DNA of 64,000 bases from Gemmatimonadaceae bacterium. Its GTDB lineage: Bacteria; Gemmatimonadota; Gemmatimonadetes; Gemmatimonadales; Gemmatimonadaceae. The stretch spans positions 744,001-808,000 of the forward strand of contig JADLCY010000001.1 of assembly GCA_020846935.1 (NCBI GenBank). Reading direction: 5' to 3'. Shown here piece by piece: positions 57,763-64,000 of the stretch (positions are counted from its first letter, which is position 1; the number at the start of each line of letters is the position of its first letter). The notes below the pieces were generated by a model. That model saw nothing but the letters and a program-made list of their open reading frames with translations. It was not told the origin of the DNA and searched no databases. A program made the translations under genes and the position numbers.

Positions 57763-59775
57763 CTACATCAGGCTGAGGCCAAACCGCAGCGTTCGTCCCG
57801 CGAACGGCAGCCCGCATTGATCGTAGACGGCGCTGTCTCCGATGTTGTCGATCGACAGCGACGCCAACAGGCGGCTGAGCAGGCCGCTCGGGCGCAGGGA
57901 GAACGTGCGCTCCACGCCGCCGTTGACCCACGTCTGGCTGCTCAGGTTCTGGTTGCGGCCCAGGTCCGGGTTCACGCAATACTGCGTGCCGGTGTGGTTG
58001 AACCCCAGGCGACCGCGGACGCCCGCAACGGTCGGAAACGCGGCGTCCGCACCGAGCCGGAACTCCGGCTGGTGCTCGGGTTTGCGCTCGCTGCCCGACA
58101 CCGCCGGATCCTCGATGCGAAGCCGCTGCACGAGCGCATCGCTCGTGATCGAGAACCCACCGCTGTTCCAGCCCGCGAGCAGCTCGAGACCGGCACTGCG
58201 AAGCTCATCGCGGTTCACGCGCTTGAACCGGCGGTTGGGCAGCGTGATGCGGACGATGGCGTCTTCGAGCCGATGGCGGAACACGACGGCCTGGAACTGC
58301 GCACGACTGGAAAGCAGCGTCGCACCGAGCTCCGCGCCGACGAGCCGCTCGGGCTGCAGCGTGGGGTTGGGCTCGAATCGATTGAGTGCTCCGGAGTACA
58401 ACTCGCGCAGCGCGGCGAATCGTGCACGACGGCTCACCGATGTGTGAAATCGCACGCGATTCCCGAGCGCCATCGTACTGAGCCCAAACCGGCCACCCCA
58501 CTCGGACAGGCGCCCAAGCGACGTCTTGCCTCCAGTCTCCGGCGTGGTGGAGCCGTCGGCGGCGTAGCCCGCGCTGGCGCGCAGCGCGCCGGCGATCGGC
58601 ATGTCCACCTCGACCCCCGAACTCCAGAGGTTCTGCTCATACTCACTCGGCGCTGCCGCGTTGAGCGTCTCGGTGTACCGAACGCGCGTCGCGGTGAACG
58701 CGGTGCGCAACTCTCCGGCGCCAAGCGAATGATCGGCGAGGAGGCGCGCCGTGCTGGTCCGCTCGCGGCCGCGCTCGGTCGCGACGATCGAGTCGTATTG
58801 CGCGTTGAGGAAGCTCTCGATGAACAGCGAGGAATTGTTCTGGCCGACGACGACCTCGAGGTCGCCTGAACCCAGGGGCGTGCGCCGGCGCCCCGTGCCG
58901 AGGGACACGACACCGAGGTGCCGCGTCTGGTCCGGATAACGCCAGAACCGCGGCGCGGTGACATGGAGCTCGGGCACCACGCCACGTTCCATCGCGTTGG
59001 CCGAATACGAACCCCCGACCCACGCGCCACCGGCGGTCTGGTAGCGGAGCGCGGTGTAGAGGTCGCGCTGGCGCACGTCGCTGTTGGTCAAACGGTGGCT
59101 GTCCGTCGTGTACTTGTCGCTGACGCCGCCGCTGAGCGCGATCGCCTCGCGATCACGCAGCCCACCGCCCGCACGAAACGTCCACTCGCCGGCCCCGGCG
59201 CGAATGCCGCGGGCCCAATCGAGATGGTACGCCTGCGTCCCGAGTTGGTCGAAGCCGGTCGCCAGGCGCAGGCTCTCGCCGCGCACACGCTCGCTGCGAT
59301 CGGAAACGACGCCGAGGTCGATGACTCCGCCAAGTGCGTTGGGCCCCTGCAGCACGCTCGAGAGTCCGCGTACCACCACGATAGTCCCCACACCGGAGAG
59401 CGGAAACGCCGACGCATCCGAGCGATGATCCCATCCCGTGGTGAGCGGCAATCCGTCAAAGAGCACCGCAGCCTGCCGGGAATCCGAGCCACGCACCGAC
59501 AGTTCGACTTCGCCCCGGGAGTTCTGCCGCACGAGCACGAATGGCAGCTCGCGCAGCGCGTCAGACAATGGCGCGGCGGGCGTCAGGCGCAGCGAGTCGA
59601 CCGACGTGACCACGGCCGCCGCCCCGCCAATGGTCGATGGCGACCGAGAGACACTCACGCGAACTTCCGTGAGTCGGGTTCGGGTGGTGTCCGTGGCCTG
59701 CGCCTCCGACGTGTCGGGGGCAACGAGAGCAAGGGATATCGCAGCGAGTTTGACGGATCTCTTCATTGTGTTCAT
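57763..59775 (-). CDS. BtuB-like TonB-dependent receptor
   Basis: A 670-residue outer-membrane receptor, ATG at 59775 (a second at 59766), with a signal peptide (KLAAISLALVAPDTSEAQ). The TonB-box region is TEVRVSVSRSP; the plug reads ALRELPFVLVRQNSRGEVEL, LFDGLPLTTGWDH, GVGTIVVVRGLSSVLQGPNALGGVI, and the barrel ends FAGRTLRFGLSL. It has no CarboxypepD_reg domain, unlike the SusC-type receptor at 44 kb, so it belongs to the vitamin/metal-siderophore receptor group. I found no cobalamin riboswitch in the short upstream region. A cysteine pair (QYCVNPDLG, DQCGLPF) may bridge late loops. Confidence 0.88.
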   Translation of the reverse strand: MNTMKRSVKLAAISLALVAPDTSEAQATDTTRTRLTEVRVSVSRSPSTIGGAAAVVTSVDSLRLTPAAPLSDALRELPFVLVRQNSRGEVELSVRGSDSRQAAVLFDGLPLTTGWDHRSDASAFPLSGVGTIVVVRGLSSVLQGPNALGGVIDLGVVSDRSERVRGESLRLATGFDQLGTQAYHLDWARGIRAGAGEWTFRAGGGLRDREAIALSGGVSDKYTTDSHRLTNSDVRQRDLYTALRYQTAGGAWVGGSYSANAMERGVVPELHVTAPRFWRYPDQTRHLGVVSLGTGRRRTPLGSGDLEVVVGQNNSSLFIESFLNAQYDSIVATERGRERTSTARLLADHSLGAGELRTAFTATRVRYTETLNAAAPSEYEQNLWSSGVEVDMPIAGALRASAGYAADGSTTPETGGKTSLGRLSEWGGRFGLSTMALGNRVRFHTSVSRRARFAALRELYSGALNRFEPNPTLQPERLVGAELGATLLSSRAQFQAVVFRHRLEDAIVRITLPNRRFKRVNRDELRSAGLELLAGWNSGGFSITSDALVQRLRIEDPAVSGSERKPEHQPEFRLGADAAFPTVAGVRGRLGFNHTGTQYCVNPDLGRNQNLSSQTWVNGGVERTFSLRPSGLLSRLLASLSIDNIGDSAVYDQCGLPFAGRTLRFGLSLM

Positions 59776-59882
59776 GAACGTGTCATGATAGAACCGGGAC
59801 GATATCCCTACGAGTGCCTGGGTGCAACCGTTGGCCGACGGTGCCACGCCCCATGCCCTGGGCCCGAGCCGCTGCCAAGCCG

Positions 59883-60110
59883 ATGACCATCACCATCCAT
59901 CTTCGTGAACACGGGCCGTATTACATCGCCCCCGATGATGCGGCACACGTTCGTATCGTGGACGCGGGCGGGAACCATCTGGTGCCGCCGCCCGGCAGGG
60001 GCATCGTGCTGTGTCGCTGCGGTCATTCCGGGCAGAAGCCATTCTGCGACAAGAGCCACAAGCGATTCGCCCCCGAACCGCCCGGCGACCGCGATCCGGT
60101 CACACGATGA
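59883..60110 (+). CDS. CDGSH iron-sulfur domain protein
   Basis: A 75-residue protein from the ATG at 59883. The 2Fe-2S site is complete: VLCRCGHSGQKPFCDKSHKRF with ligands C44, C46, C55 and H59 in the CDGSH (mitoNEET-type) spacing. The first 40 residues are a beta strand lead-in (TITIHLREHGPYYIAPD). Such small proteins handle electron or Fe-S transfer or respond to redox state. It overlaps the epimerase gene by four bases (ATGA), so the three genes on this strand are a tight operon. Confidence 0.88.
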   Translation: MTITIHLREHGPYYIAPDDAAHVRIVDAGGNHLVPPPGRGIVLCRCGHSGQKPFCDKSHKRFAPEPPGDRDPVTR

Positions 60111-61138
60111 CGACGGCGGCCCCACGATCGGTCGACGAGCTCGAGGAACGACTCAGCCGTCCCACCGAGCTGGTCATCGAAACGCTGCGCGGACTTCCGG
60201 GCGACATCGTCATCCTCGGCGCCGGTGGCAAGATGGGTCCGTCGCTCTCCGCGATGGCGCAGCGCGCCGCGAACGCCGCCGGGACCCGACGGCGCGTCAT
60301 TGCCGTGTCGCGCTTCCAATCGGACGCAGCGCCGTCGCGACTGTCGGGATCCGGCGTCGAAATCGTTCGCGCCGACCTCGCCGAACCCGATGCGTGGCGC
60401 CCGCTGCCCGACGCCGCGCTCGTGGTCTACATGGTAGGCCAGAAGTTCGGCACGCAGGGCGCGCCCGCACGCACGTGGCACATGAACACCATCGTCCCGG
60501 CGTTTGCCGCCGACCGATATCGCGCGGCGCGGTTCGCCGTGTTCTCCACGGGCAACGTGTATCCGTTGAGCGCCGTGGACCGCGGTGGGTCGCAGGAGTC
60601 GGACGCCCCGGGACCGATCGGCGAGTACGCGATGTCATGCCTGGGCCGTGAGCGCGTGTTCGAGCACGCCGCGGCATCACACGGAACGCGCAGCGCGATC
60701 CTCCGACTCAACTACGCGGTCGACCTCCGCTACGGCGTCCTCGTGGACATTGCCCAGCGCATCCTTGGCGGCCACGCGGTCGACGTCACCATGGGCCACG
60801 TGAACTGCATCTGGCAGGGCGATGCGAACGCCTTTGCCCTGGCATCGTTAGGTGCGGCGTCGGCGCCGGTCACGGTCCTCAACCTGACGGGGCCCGAGAT
60901 CCTGCGCGTACGCGACGTCGCGGAGCAACTCGCCGCGCGGCTTGGCGCGCGCGCGACGATTCGTGGGCAGGAAGCGCGCGATGCCCTGCTCTCGTCCACC
61001 GCGCGGCTCCGGGCCCGCTGGGGCGCACCATCGATCTCGGCTGAGACGCTCATCGCGTGGGTGGCGGACTGGCTGGCGGCGGGCGGCGAAACATCTGGCA
61101 AGGCCACACGGTTCGAGCAGCGGGAGGGCGCGTTCTGA
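60107..61138 (+). CDS. NAD-dependent epimerase/dehydratase-like protein
   Basis: A 343-residue protein of the extended short-chain dehydrogenase type. The Rossmann motif is DIVILGAGGKMGPSLSAMA (~residues 33-51), an altered GxxGxxG. Other marks: VVYMVGQKFGTQG, AVFSTGNVYPLS and the downstream GEYAMSCLGRERVFE where the usual YxxxK reads YAMSCLGRE, so the catalytic Lys is not in its normal place. It may be a non-canonical or substrate-binding relative. Start ATG overlaps the CDGSH stop. It precedes a DHDPS-like lyase whose CTG start overlaps this stop; together they suggest a sugar-acid pathway (inference). ASLGAAS uses TTA. Confidence 0.75.
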   Translation: MTTAAPRSVDELEERLSRPTELVIETLRGLPGDIVILGAGGKMGPSLSAMAQRAANAAGTRRRVIAVSRFQSDAAPSRLSGSGVEIVRADLAEPDAWRPLPDAALVVYMVGQKFGTQGAPARTWHMNTIVPAFAADRYRAARFAVFSTGNVYPLSAVDRGGSQESDAPGPIGEYAMSCLGRERVFEHAAASHGTRSAILRLNYAVDLRYGVLVDIAQRILGGHAVDVTMGHVNCIWQGDANAFALASLGAASAPVTVLNLTGPEILRVRDVAEQLAARLGARATIRGQEARDALLSSTARLRARWGAPSISAETLIAWVADWLAAGGETSGKATRFEQREGAF

Positions 61139-62172
61139 ACCTGCGCTCGCACCTCCTTGCCGGTCAGGTGATTCCGGCGCATCCGCTCGCGCTCACGGCG
61201 CGTCGCACGCTCGACGAGCGGCACCAGGCTGCGCTGACGCGCTACTACGTGGACGCCGGCGCCGGCGGCATCGCCGTCGGCGTCCACACGACCCAATTCG
61301 CCATCCGCGAGCATGGCATGCTCGCGCCGACCCTGACCCTGGCGCGCGACGTGGCGCGCGCGCGAGCAGGCACGCGGCCACTGGCGCTGGTGGCCGGGGC
61401 GATCGGCGCAACGCGCCAGGCACTCGACGAAACGGAGCTGGCGCGAAGCCTGGGCTACGACGCGGTGCTCCTCTCCCTCGGCGCCCTGCGCGATGCCCCG
61501 GACGCCGCGCTCATCCGACACTGCCGCCGCGTGGCCGAGGTGATGCCGGTGATCGGGTTCTACCTGCAGCCGGCGGTTGGGGGTCGCGCCCTGGGCTTCA
61601 GGTTCTGGCGGGAGTTCGCCGAGATTCCGAACGTCGTAGCCATCAAGATCGCGCCGTTCAATCGCTACCAGACGCTGGACGTCGTGCGGGCGCTGGCCGA
61701 ATCCGGCCGGGAGGATGTCGCGCTCTATACGGGCAATGACGACAACATTCTCCCCGACCTGCTGACGCCGTTCGTCTTTGAGAGCGGGGGGCGACGCGTG
61801 GAGCGCCACATCGTCGGTGGGCTCCTCGGTCAATGGGCGGTGTGGACACGCCGGGCCGTCGAGATGCTGGAGGAGGTCAGGCGCCTGCGGTCCGGCGTGC
61901 CGATCGAAGCGCGATGGCTCAGTCGCGGCGCCGCGCTTACCGACGCGAACGGCGCGGTGTTCGACGTCGCCCATGGCTTTGCCGGGTGCATTCCGGGCAT
62001 CCATGAAGTCCTGCGCCGGCAGGGCCTGATGCGGGGGACGTGGTGCCTCGACATACACGAGACGCTGTCCCCGGGTCAGGCGCGCGAGCTCGATCGTGTC
62101 TCGCGCGCCTACCCCGAACTCGCCGACGACGCGTTCGTGGCGGATCACCTCGACGAGTGGCTCAATGGGTAG
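61135..62172 (+). CDS. Dihydrodipicolinate synthase/N-acetylneuraminate lyase family protein, CTG start
   Basis: A ~345-residue class I aldolase-like protein. Domain start LRSHLLAGQVIPAHPLALTA and YYVDAGAGGIAVGVHTTQF match a sub-branch of the DHDPS family; VIGFYLQPAVGG carries the conserved Tyr-containing strand and NVVAIKIAPF has the Schiff-base-type Lys. The usual (T/S)xTPF start is replaced by IPAHPL, so the reaction is probably not that of DapA. No ATG, GTG or TTG lies near the domain start; the CTG at 61135 overlaps the previous stop (CTGA) and has GGAGG at 61123-61127. An upstream start would fuse an unlikely Gly-rich tail. Confidence 0.8.
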   Translation: MNLRSHLLAGQVIPAHPLALTARRTLDERHQAALTRYYVDAGAGGIAVGVHTTQFAIREHGMLAPTLTLARDVARARAGTRPLALVAGAIGATRQALDETELARSLGYDAVLLSLGALRDAPDAALIRHCRRVAEVMPVIGFYLQPAVGGRALGFRFWREFAEIPNVVAIKIAPFNRYQTLDVVRALAESGREDVALYTGNDDNILPDLLTPFVFESGGRRVERHIVGGLLGQWAVWTRRAVEMLEEVRRLRSGVPIEARWLSRGAALTDANGAVFDVAHGFAGCIPGIHEVLRRQGLMRGTWCLDIHETLSPGQARELDRVSRAYPELADDAFVADHLDEWLNG

Positions 62173-62358
62173 CCTCCCGCGCGAAGGCGCAGCGTCCACA
62201 TGCCCCTCGTCCTGGGCACGTGCTCTGGGGTAGCTACCCACGCGAGGGCGCGGGGGTCGGTCAGAGGTTCCGGCCTCGGTGAGGCAGGCCGGCAACGCAG
62301 AAAGGCGTGGAGTCGTTCGTCGCCTGACGAGTGGGTGACGTCGAGCGCGCCCCTGCCT
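62173..62358. other. Intergenic region with a 12-bp palindrome
   Basis: Between convergent genes. GGGTAGCTACCC at 62228-62239 is a perfect palindrome, and GGGTAGC recurs at 62167-62173 followed by a similar GCGCGAAGGCGC / GCGAGGGCGC stretch, giving an imperfect direct repeat about 62 bases apart. No T-tract terminator is evident. Confidence 0.4.
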
Positions 62359-63291
62359 TTATGGCTTTGGCACAGGTAGCTGAATGAGCGGCGTGCCGCC
62401 GCCGGCGACCTGCGGCATGGCTCCGTTCCATTTCTCGATCATGCGGTACTGCACGAGCGTCGGTGTCACGCTTTCCGCGAGCAAACGATTGGCGCGTGCC
62501 TGCGCCTCGGCCTCGGCGAGGATCGCCTTGGCGCGGCCGGCCGCCTTGATGGAGTCTCCTCGCGCCTGAAACTCGTTCTTCTGCAACTCGTTCTGCGCGG
62601 TGAGCGCCTGCTGCTGCATCACGTTCTTCACGTTGATGGCCTCGATCACGGTCTCCGGCGCGCGCGTTTCGCTGATGGTGAACTGCCGGACGACGATGCC
62701 GTACGTGGCGAGGCGTTCGGTGAGCAGATGCTGCGATCGCGCAACGACTTCGGCCTTCTTGGGTCCGAGGATGTCGGCGATCGGTTCCCCGCCAACGACC
62801 TCCTGCAGGGCCTGACGGATCGTCTGCTTCACGTAGCCGTGCTGGATCGTTTCGATGTCGGTGCGAAAGGTCTGATACAGCATGGGCACCTTTGACGCCT
62901 CGAGCTCGAACGACATGGCGACGTCGAGGGAGAGCGGCTGTCCTTCCTGCGAGTTGACGTTGATCTCGTCGTTGGAGGGAGAACCCTCGGTGTTCCCCCG
63001 CGTCAGGACCAGCGTCTGCATGAACACGGGGTACTCCTCGATGGCGCTCAGGAGTGGGTTCCGCACCTGAAAGCCCGGGCCGAGTGGCTTGGGGTCCACG
63101 CCGCCGCCCGCGCGATGGATGAGGATGCCGACGTGTCCCGGCTCGACGTAGGTGACGCACTGCGGCATGAGCACGGCGATGATGATCAACACGACGACGA
63201 TGCGCAGGAGCCGGAAGAACCCGCTCCCCCCACCGGTACTCGGCGTGCGACCACGGATCGACCCCAGCACCTCACTCATCGAGTTTGCCAT
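62359..63291 (-). CDS. SPFH/prohibitin-family membrane protein
   Basis: A 310-residue protein. A single membrane helix (~28-46, LLRIVVVLIIIAVLMPQC) follows a Gly-rich N-terminus; the SPFH/Band 7 domain spans ~48-220 (VEPGHVGILIHRAGG, GFQVRNPLLSAIEEYPVFMQ, LSLDVAMSFELEASK, GIVVRQFTISETRAPETVIE), then a coiled-coil with the AEAEAQARANRLLAESVTP repeat typical of HflC/prohibitin-like proteins. Such proteins form membrane microdomain rings that regulate proteases such as FtsH. Only one such gene is here, not an HflK/C pair. Its start overlaps the small zinc-ribbon gene by 16 bases. Confidence 0.88.
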   Translation of the reverse strand: MANSMSEVLGSIRGRTPSTGGGSGFFRLLRIVVVLIIIAVLMPQCVTYVEPGHVGILIHRAGGGVDPKPLGPGFQVRNPLLSAIEEYPVFMQTLVLTRGNTEGSPSNDEINVNSQEGQPLSLDVAMSFELEASKVPMLYQTFRTDIETIQHGYVKQTIRQALQEVVGGEPIADILGPKKAEVVARSQHLLTERLATYGIVVRQFTISETRAPETVIEAINVKNVMQQQALTAQNELQKNEFQARGDSIKAAGRAKAILAEAEAQARANRLLAESVTPTLVQYRMIEKWNGAMPQVAGGGTPLIQLPVPKP

Positions 63292-63536
63292 ACCGTCTCC
63301 TTGAAGCAGTGCGGACAGACGCGATCGCCCGATGGGAGGCGAACCATCTCGTCCTCTCGAAACTCCCCGTGGATGGGACAGTGGTTGGCCGCGGCGCGCT
63401 CGATATTGCGGCGATTGCGCGTTTCACGCATGCGACGGCCAAGCGGCGTGAACGTCGTGACGACGAAGAACAAAAGGGCACCGCCTGCCGCGACCAGCGC
63501 GACGAACAGCACCCCTTCCATGATGATGGCGATCAT
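63276..63536 (-). CDS. Small membrane protein with C-terminal zinc-ribbon-like motif
   Basis: An 86-residue protein with one N-terminal membrane helix (~5-28, IMEGVLFVALVAAGGALLFFVV), a basic stretch (RRMRETRNRRNIER) and a C-terminal cluster HCPIHGEF ... DRVCPHCFKETVW holding two Cys/His pairs about 20 residues apart, enough for one zinc. No family recognised. It ends inside the start of the SPFH gene (16-base overlap), so the two are probably coupled and the small protein might work with the SPFH ring. Confidence 0.65.
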   Translation of the reverse strand: MIAIIMEGVLFVALVAAGGALLFFVVTTFTPLGRRMRETRNRRNIERAAANHCPIHGEFREDEMVRLPSGDRVCPHCFKETVWQTR

Positions 63537-63613
63537 TGGTGTTGCAGCGCTCTACGTGACAGGCGTCGGGAAAGTTTCGATCGGCTCAAACTACGGCGCC
63601 GCGGGCACATGCG

Positions 63614-64000
63614 TCACACGGTAGCGACCATCGCCTGTTCCAGCGCCGTCCGAATGGTCGGGTACCGGAAGCTGAATCCGGCGTCGACCAACCGGGTGAC
63701 CGAGGCGCGCTGGCCGCCGAGCAGCGTCTCCGCGCCCATCGCACCAAATAGCAGCCGGATGGCGAACGCCGGAAGTGGAATGACCGCCGGCCGACCGAGC
63801 ACCTGACCCAGGGTGCGGGTGAACGTCGCGTTCCTTACCGGCTCCGGACCGACAAGGTTGTACGGACCACTCGTATGCGGCGACTCCACGAAGAACTGCA
63901 GCGCACGGAGCAGGTCTGCGAGGGCCACCCACGGCATCCACTGCTGCCCGGACCCGATCGGTCCGCCGACACCTAACGAGAAGGCGGGCAGCATCTTCGC
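63614..64000 (-). CDS. TIGR01777-family epimerase, C-terminal part (runs off the right edge)
   Basis: An open frame from the right edge to a stop at 63614 gives 128 residues. They match the end of the NAD-dependent epimerase family TIGR01777 (E. coli YfcH) including its C-terminal DUF1731 domain: GPIGSGQQWMPWVALADLLRAL, GPYNLVGPEPVRNATFTRTLG, RPAVIPLPAFAIRLLFGAMG, LLGGQRASVTRLVDAGFSFRYPT. The N-terminal Rossmann half lies outside the window. SLGVG uses a TTA codon in CGTTAGGT. Confidence 0.85.
   Translation of the reverse strand, partial: AKMLPAFSLGVGGPIGSGQQWMPWVALADLLRALQFFVESPHTSGPYNLVGPEPVRNATFTRTLGQVLGRPAVIPLPAFAIRLLFGAMGAETLLGGQRASVTRLVDAGFSFRYPTIRTALEQAMVATV

Noticed and set aside
59776-59882. 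Possible cobalamin riboswitch before the BtuB-like receptor
   Set aside because: Only about 100 bases are available and I could not find the conserved B12-box or the long multi-helix layout; the CDGSH gene starts at once on the other strand.

Overview
The window is 64 kb of high-GC bacterial chromosome, roughly two thirds G+C by eye, with dense coding and many ATGA/GTGA gene overlaps. The gene mix points to a Gemmatimonadota-like aerobic heterotroph. It includes a SusC/SusD-type pair, tandem secreted S9 (DPP IV-type) peptidases, a DUF1592/DUF1552/ankyrin operon, an orphan ADOP-type MacB permease, a FecR protein fused to a sigma-like domain, PIG-L, PD40 and TonB-receptor proteins, an NDH-2 and a 2-oxoglutarate dehydrogenase E1. 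The phylum is my inference; Acidobacteriota would be the main alternative. I found no rRNA, tRNA or CRISPR array.

Left end, 1-5.2 kb: an accessory island next to an integron integrase (intI, 4216-5193, minus). It holds small secreted or unknown genes, a YefM/YoeB toxin-antitoxin pair with a palindromic operator, and an IS256-family transposase cut off at its first catalytic Asp. Integron R-box-like motifs (GTTATGY/GCATAAC, GTTGGAY/RTCCAAC) and an inverted repeat lie on the 3' side of intI, so this may be an integron of the same-orientation type.

5.3-10.2 kb: a DUF1080 protein, an FmdB-type zinc ribbon, a beta-barrel protein, a DAHP synthase and a PepSY-TM protein. The DAHP synthase (7774-8658) has a full transcription attenuator in front of it. 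A strong promoter leads directly into a 28-residue leader peptide with Phe-Tyr-Phe, Tyr-Trp-Tyr and Trp codons, followed by mutually exclusive pairings and an intrinsic terminator. The enzyme lacks the N-terminal allosteric domain of its regulated relatives, so attenuation may replace feedback inhibition. I rate this the best find in the window.

10.2-19 kb: an overlapping operon (DUF1592-type cytochrome-like protein, DUF1552 protein, ankyrin protein) and a PD40-propeller/metallohydrolase fusion. 19-28.6 kb: an Xre-RES toxin-antitoxin pair, NDH-2 (no canonical start codon, in frame behind a PIG-L deacetylase), sucA and an RlmL-type rRNA methyltransferase. 28.7-36.5 kb: sigma-like/FecR fusion, ADOP permease, sodium/solute symporter with a 4-TM partner, and msrPQ for repair of oxidised periplasmic methionine. 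36.7-47 kb: two tandem S9 peptidases, a cupredoxin-like lipoprotein, and the SusD-like and SusC-like pair, together looking like a peptide capture and digestion locus.

47-64 kb: a di-haem cytochrome c peroxidase, an MscS channel, a putative HEXXH protease, a small beta-barrel, a self-regulated tetR-hlyD-ABC-permease operon (CecR/YbhGFSR-like), sufE, a DUF6526-like protein, a BtuB-like TonB receptor, an overlapping CDGSH / NAD-epimerase / DHDPS-like operon, an SPFH protein overlapped by a small zinc-ribbon membrane protein, and the C-terminal part of a TIGR01777 epimerase running off the end.
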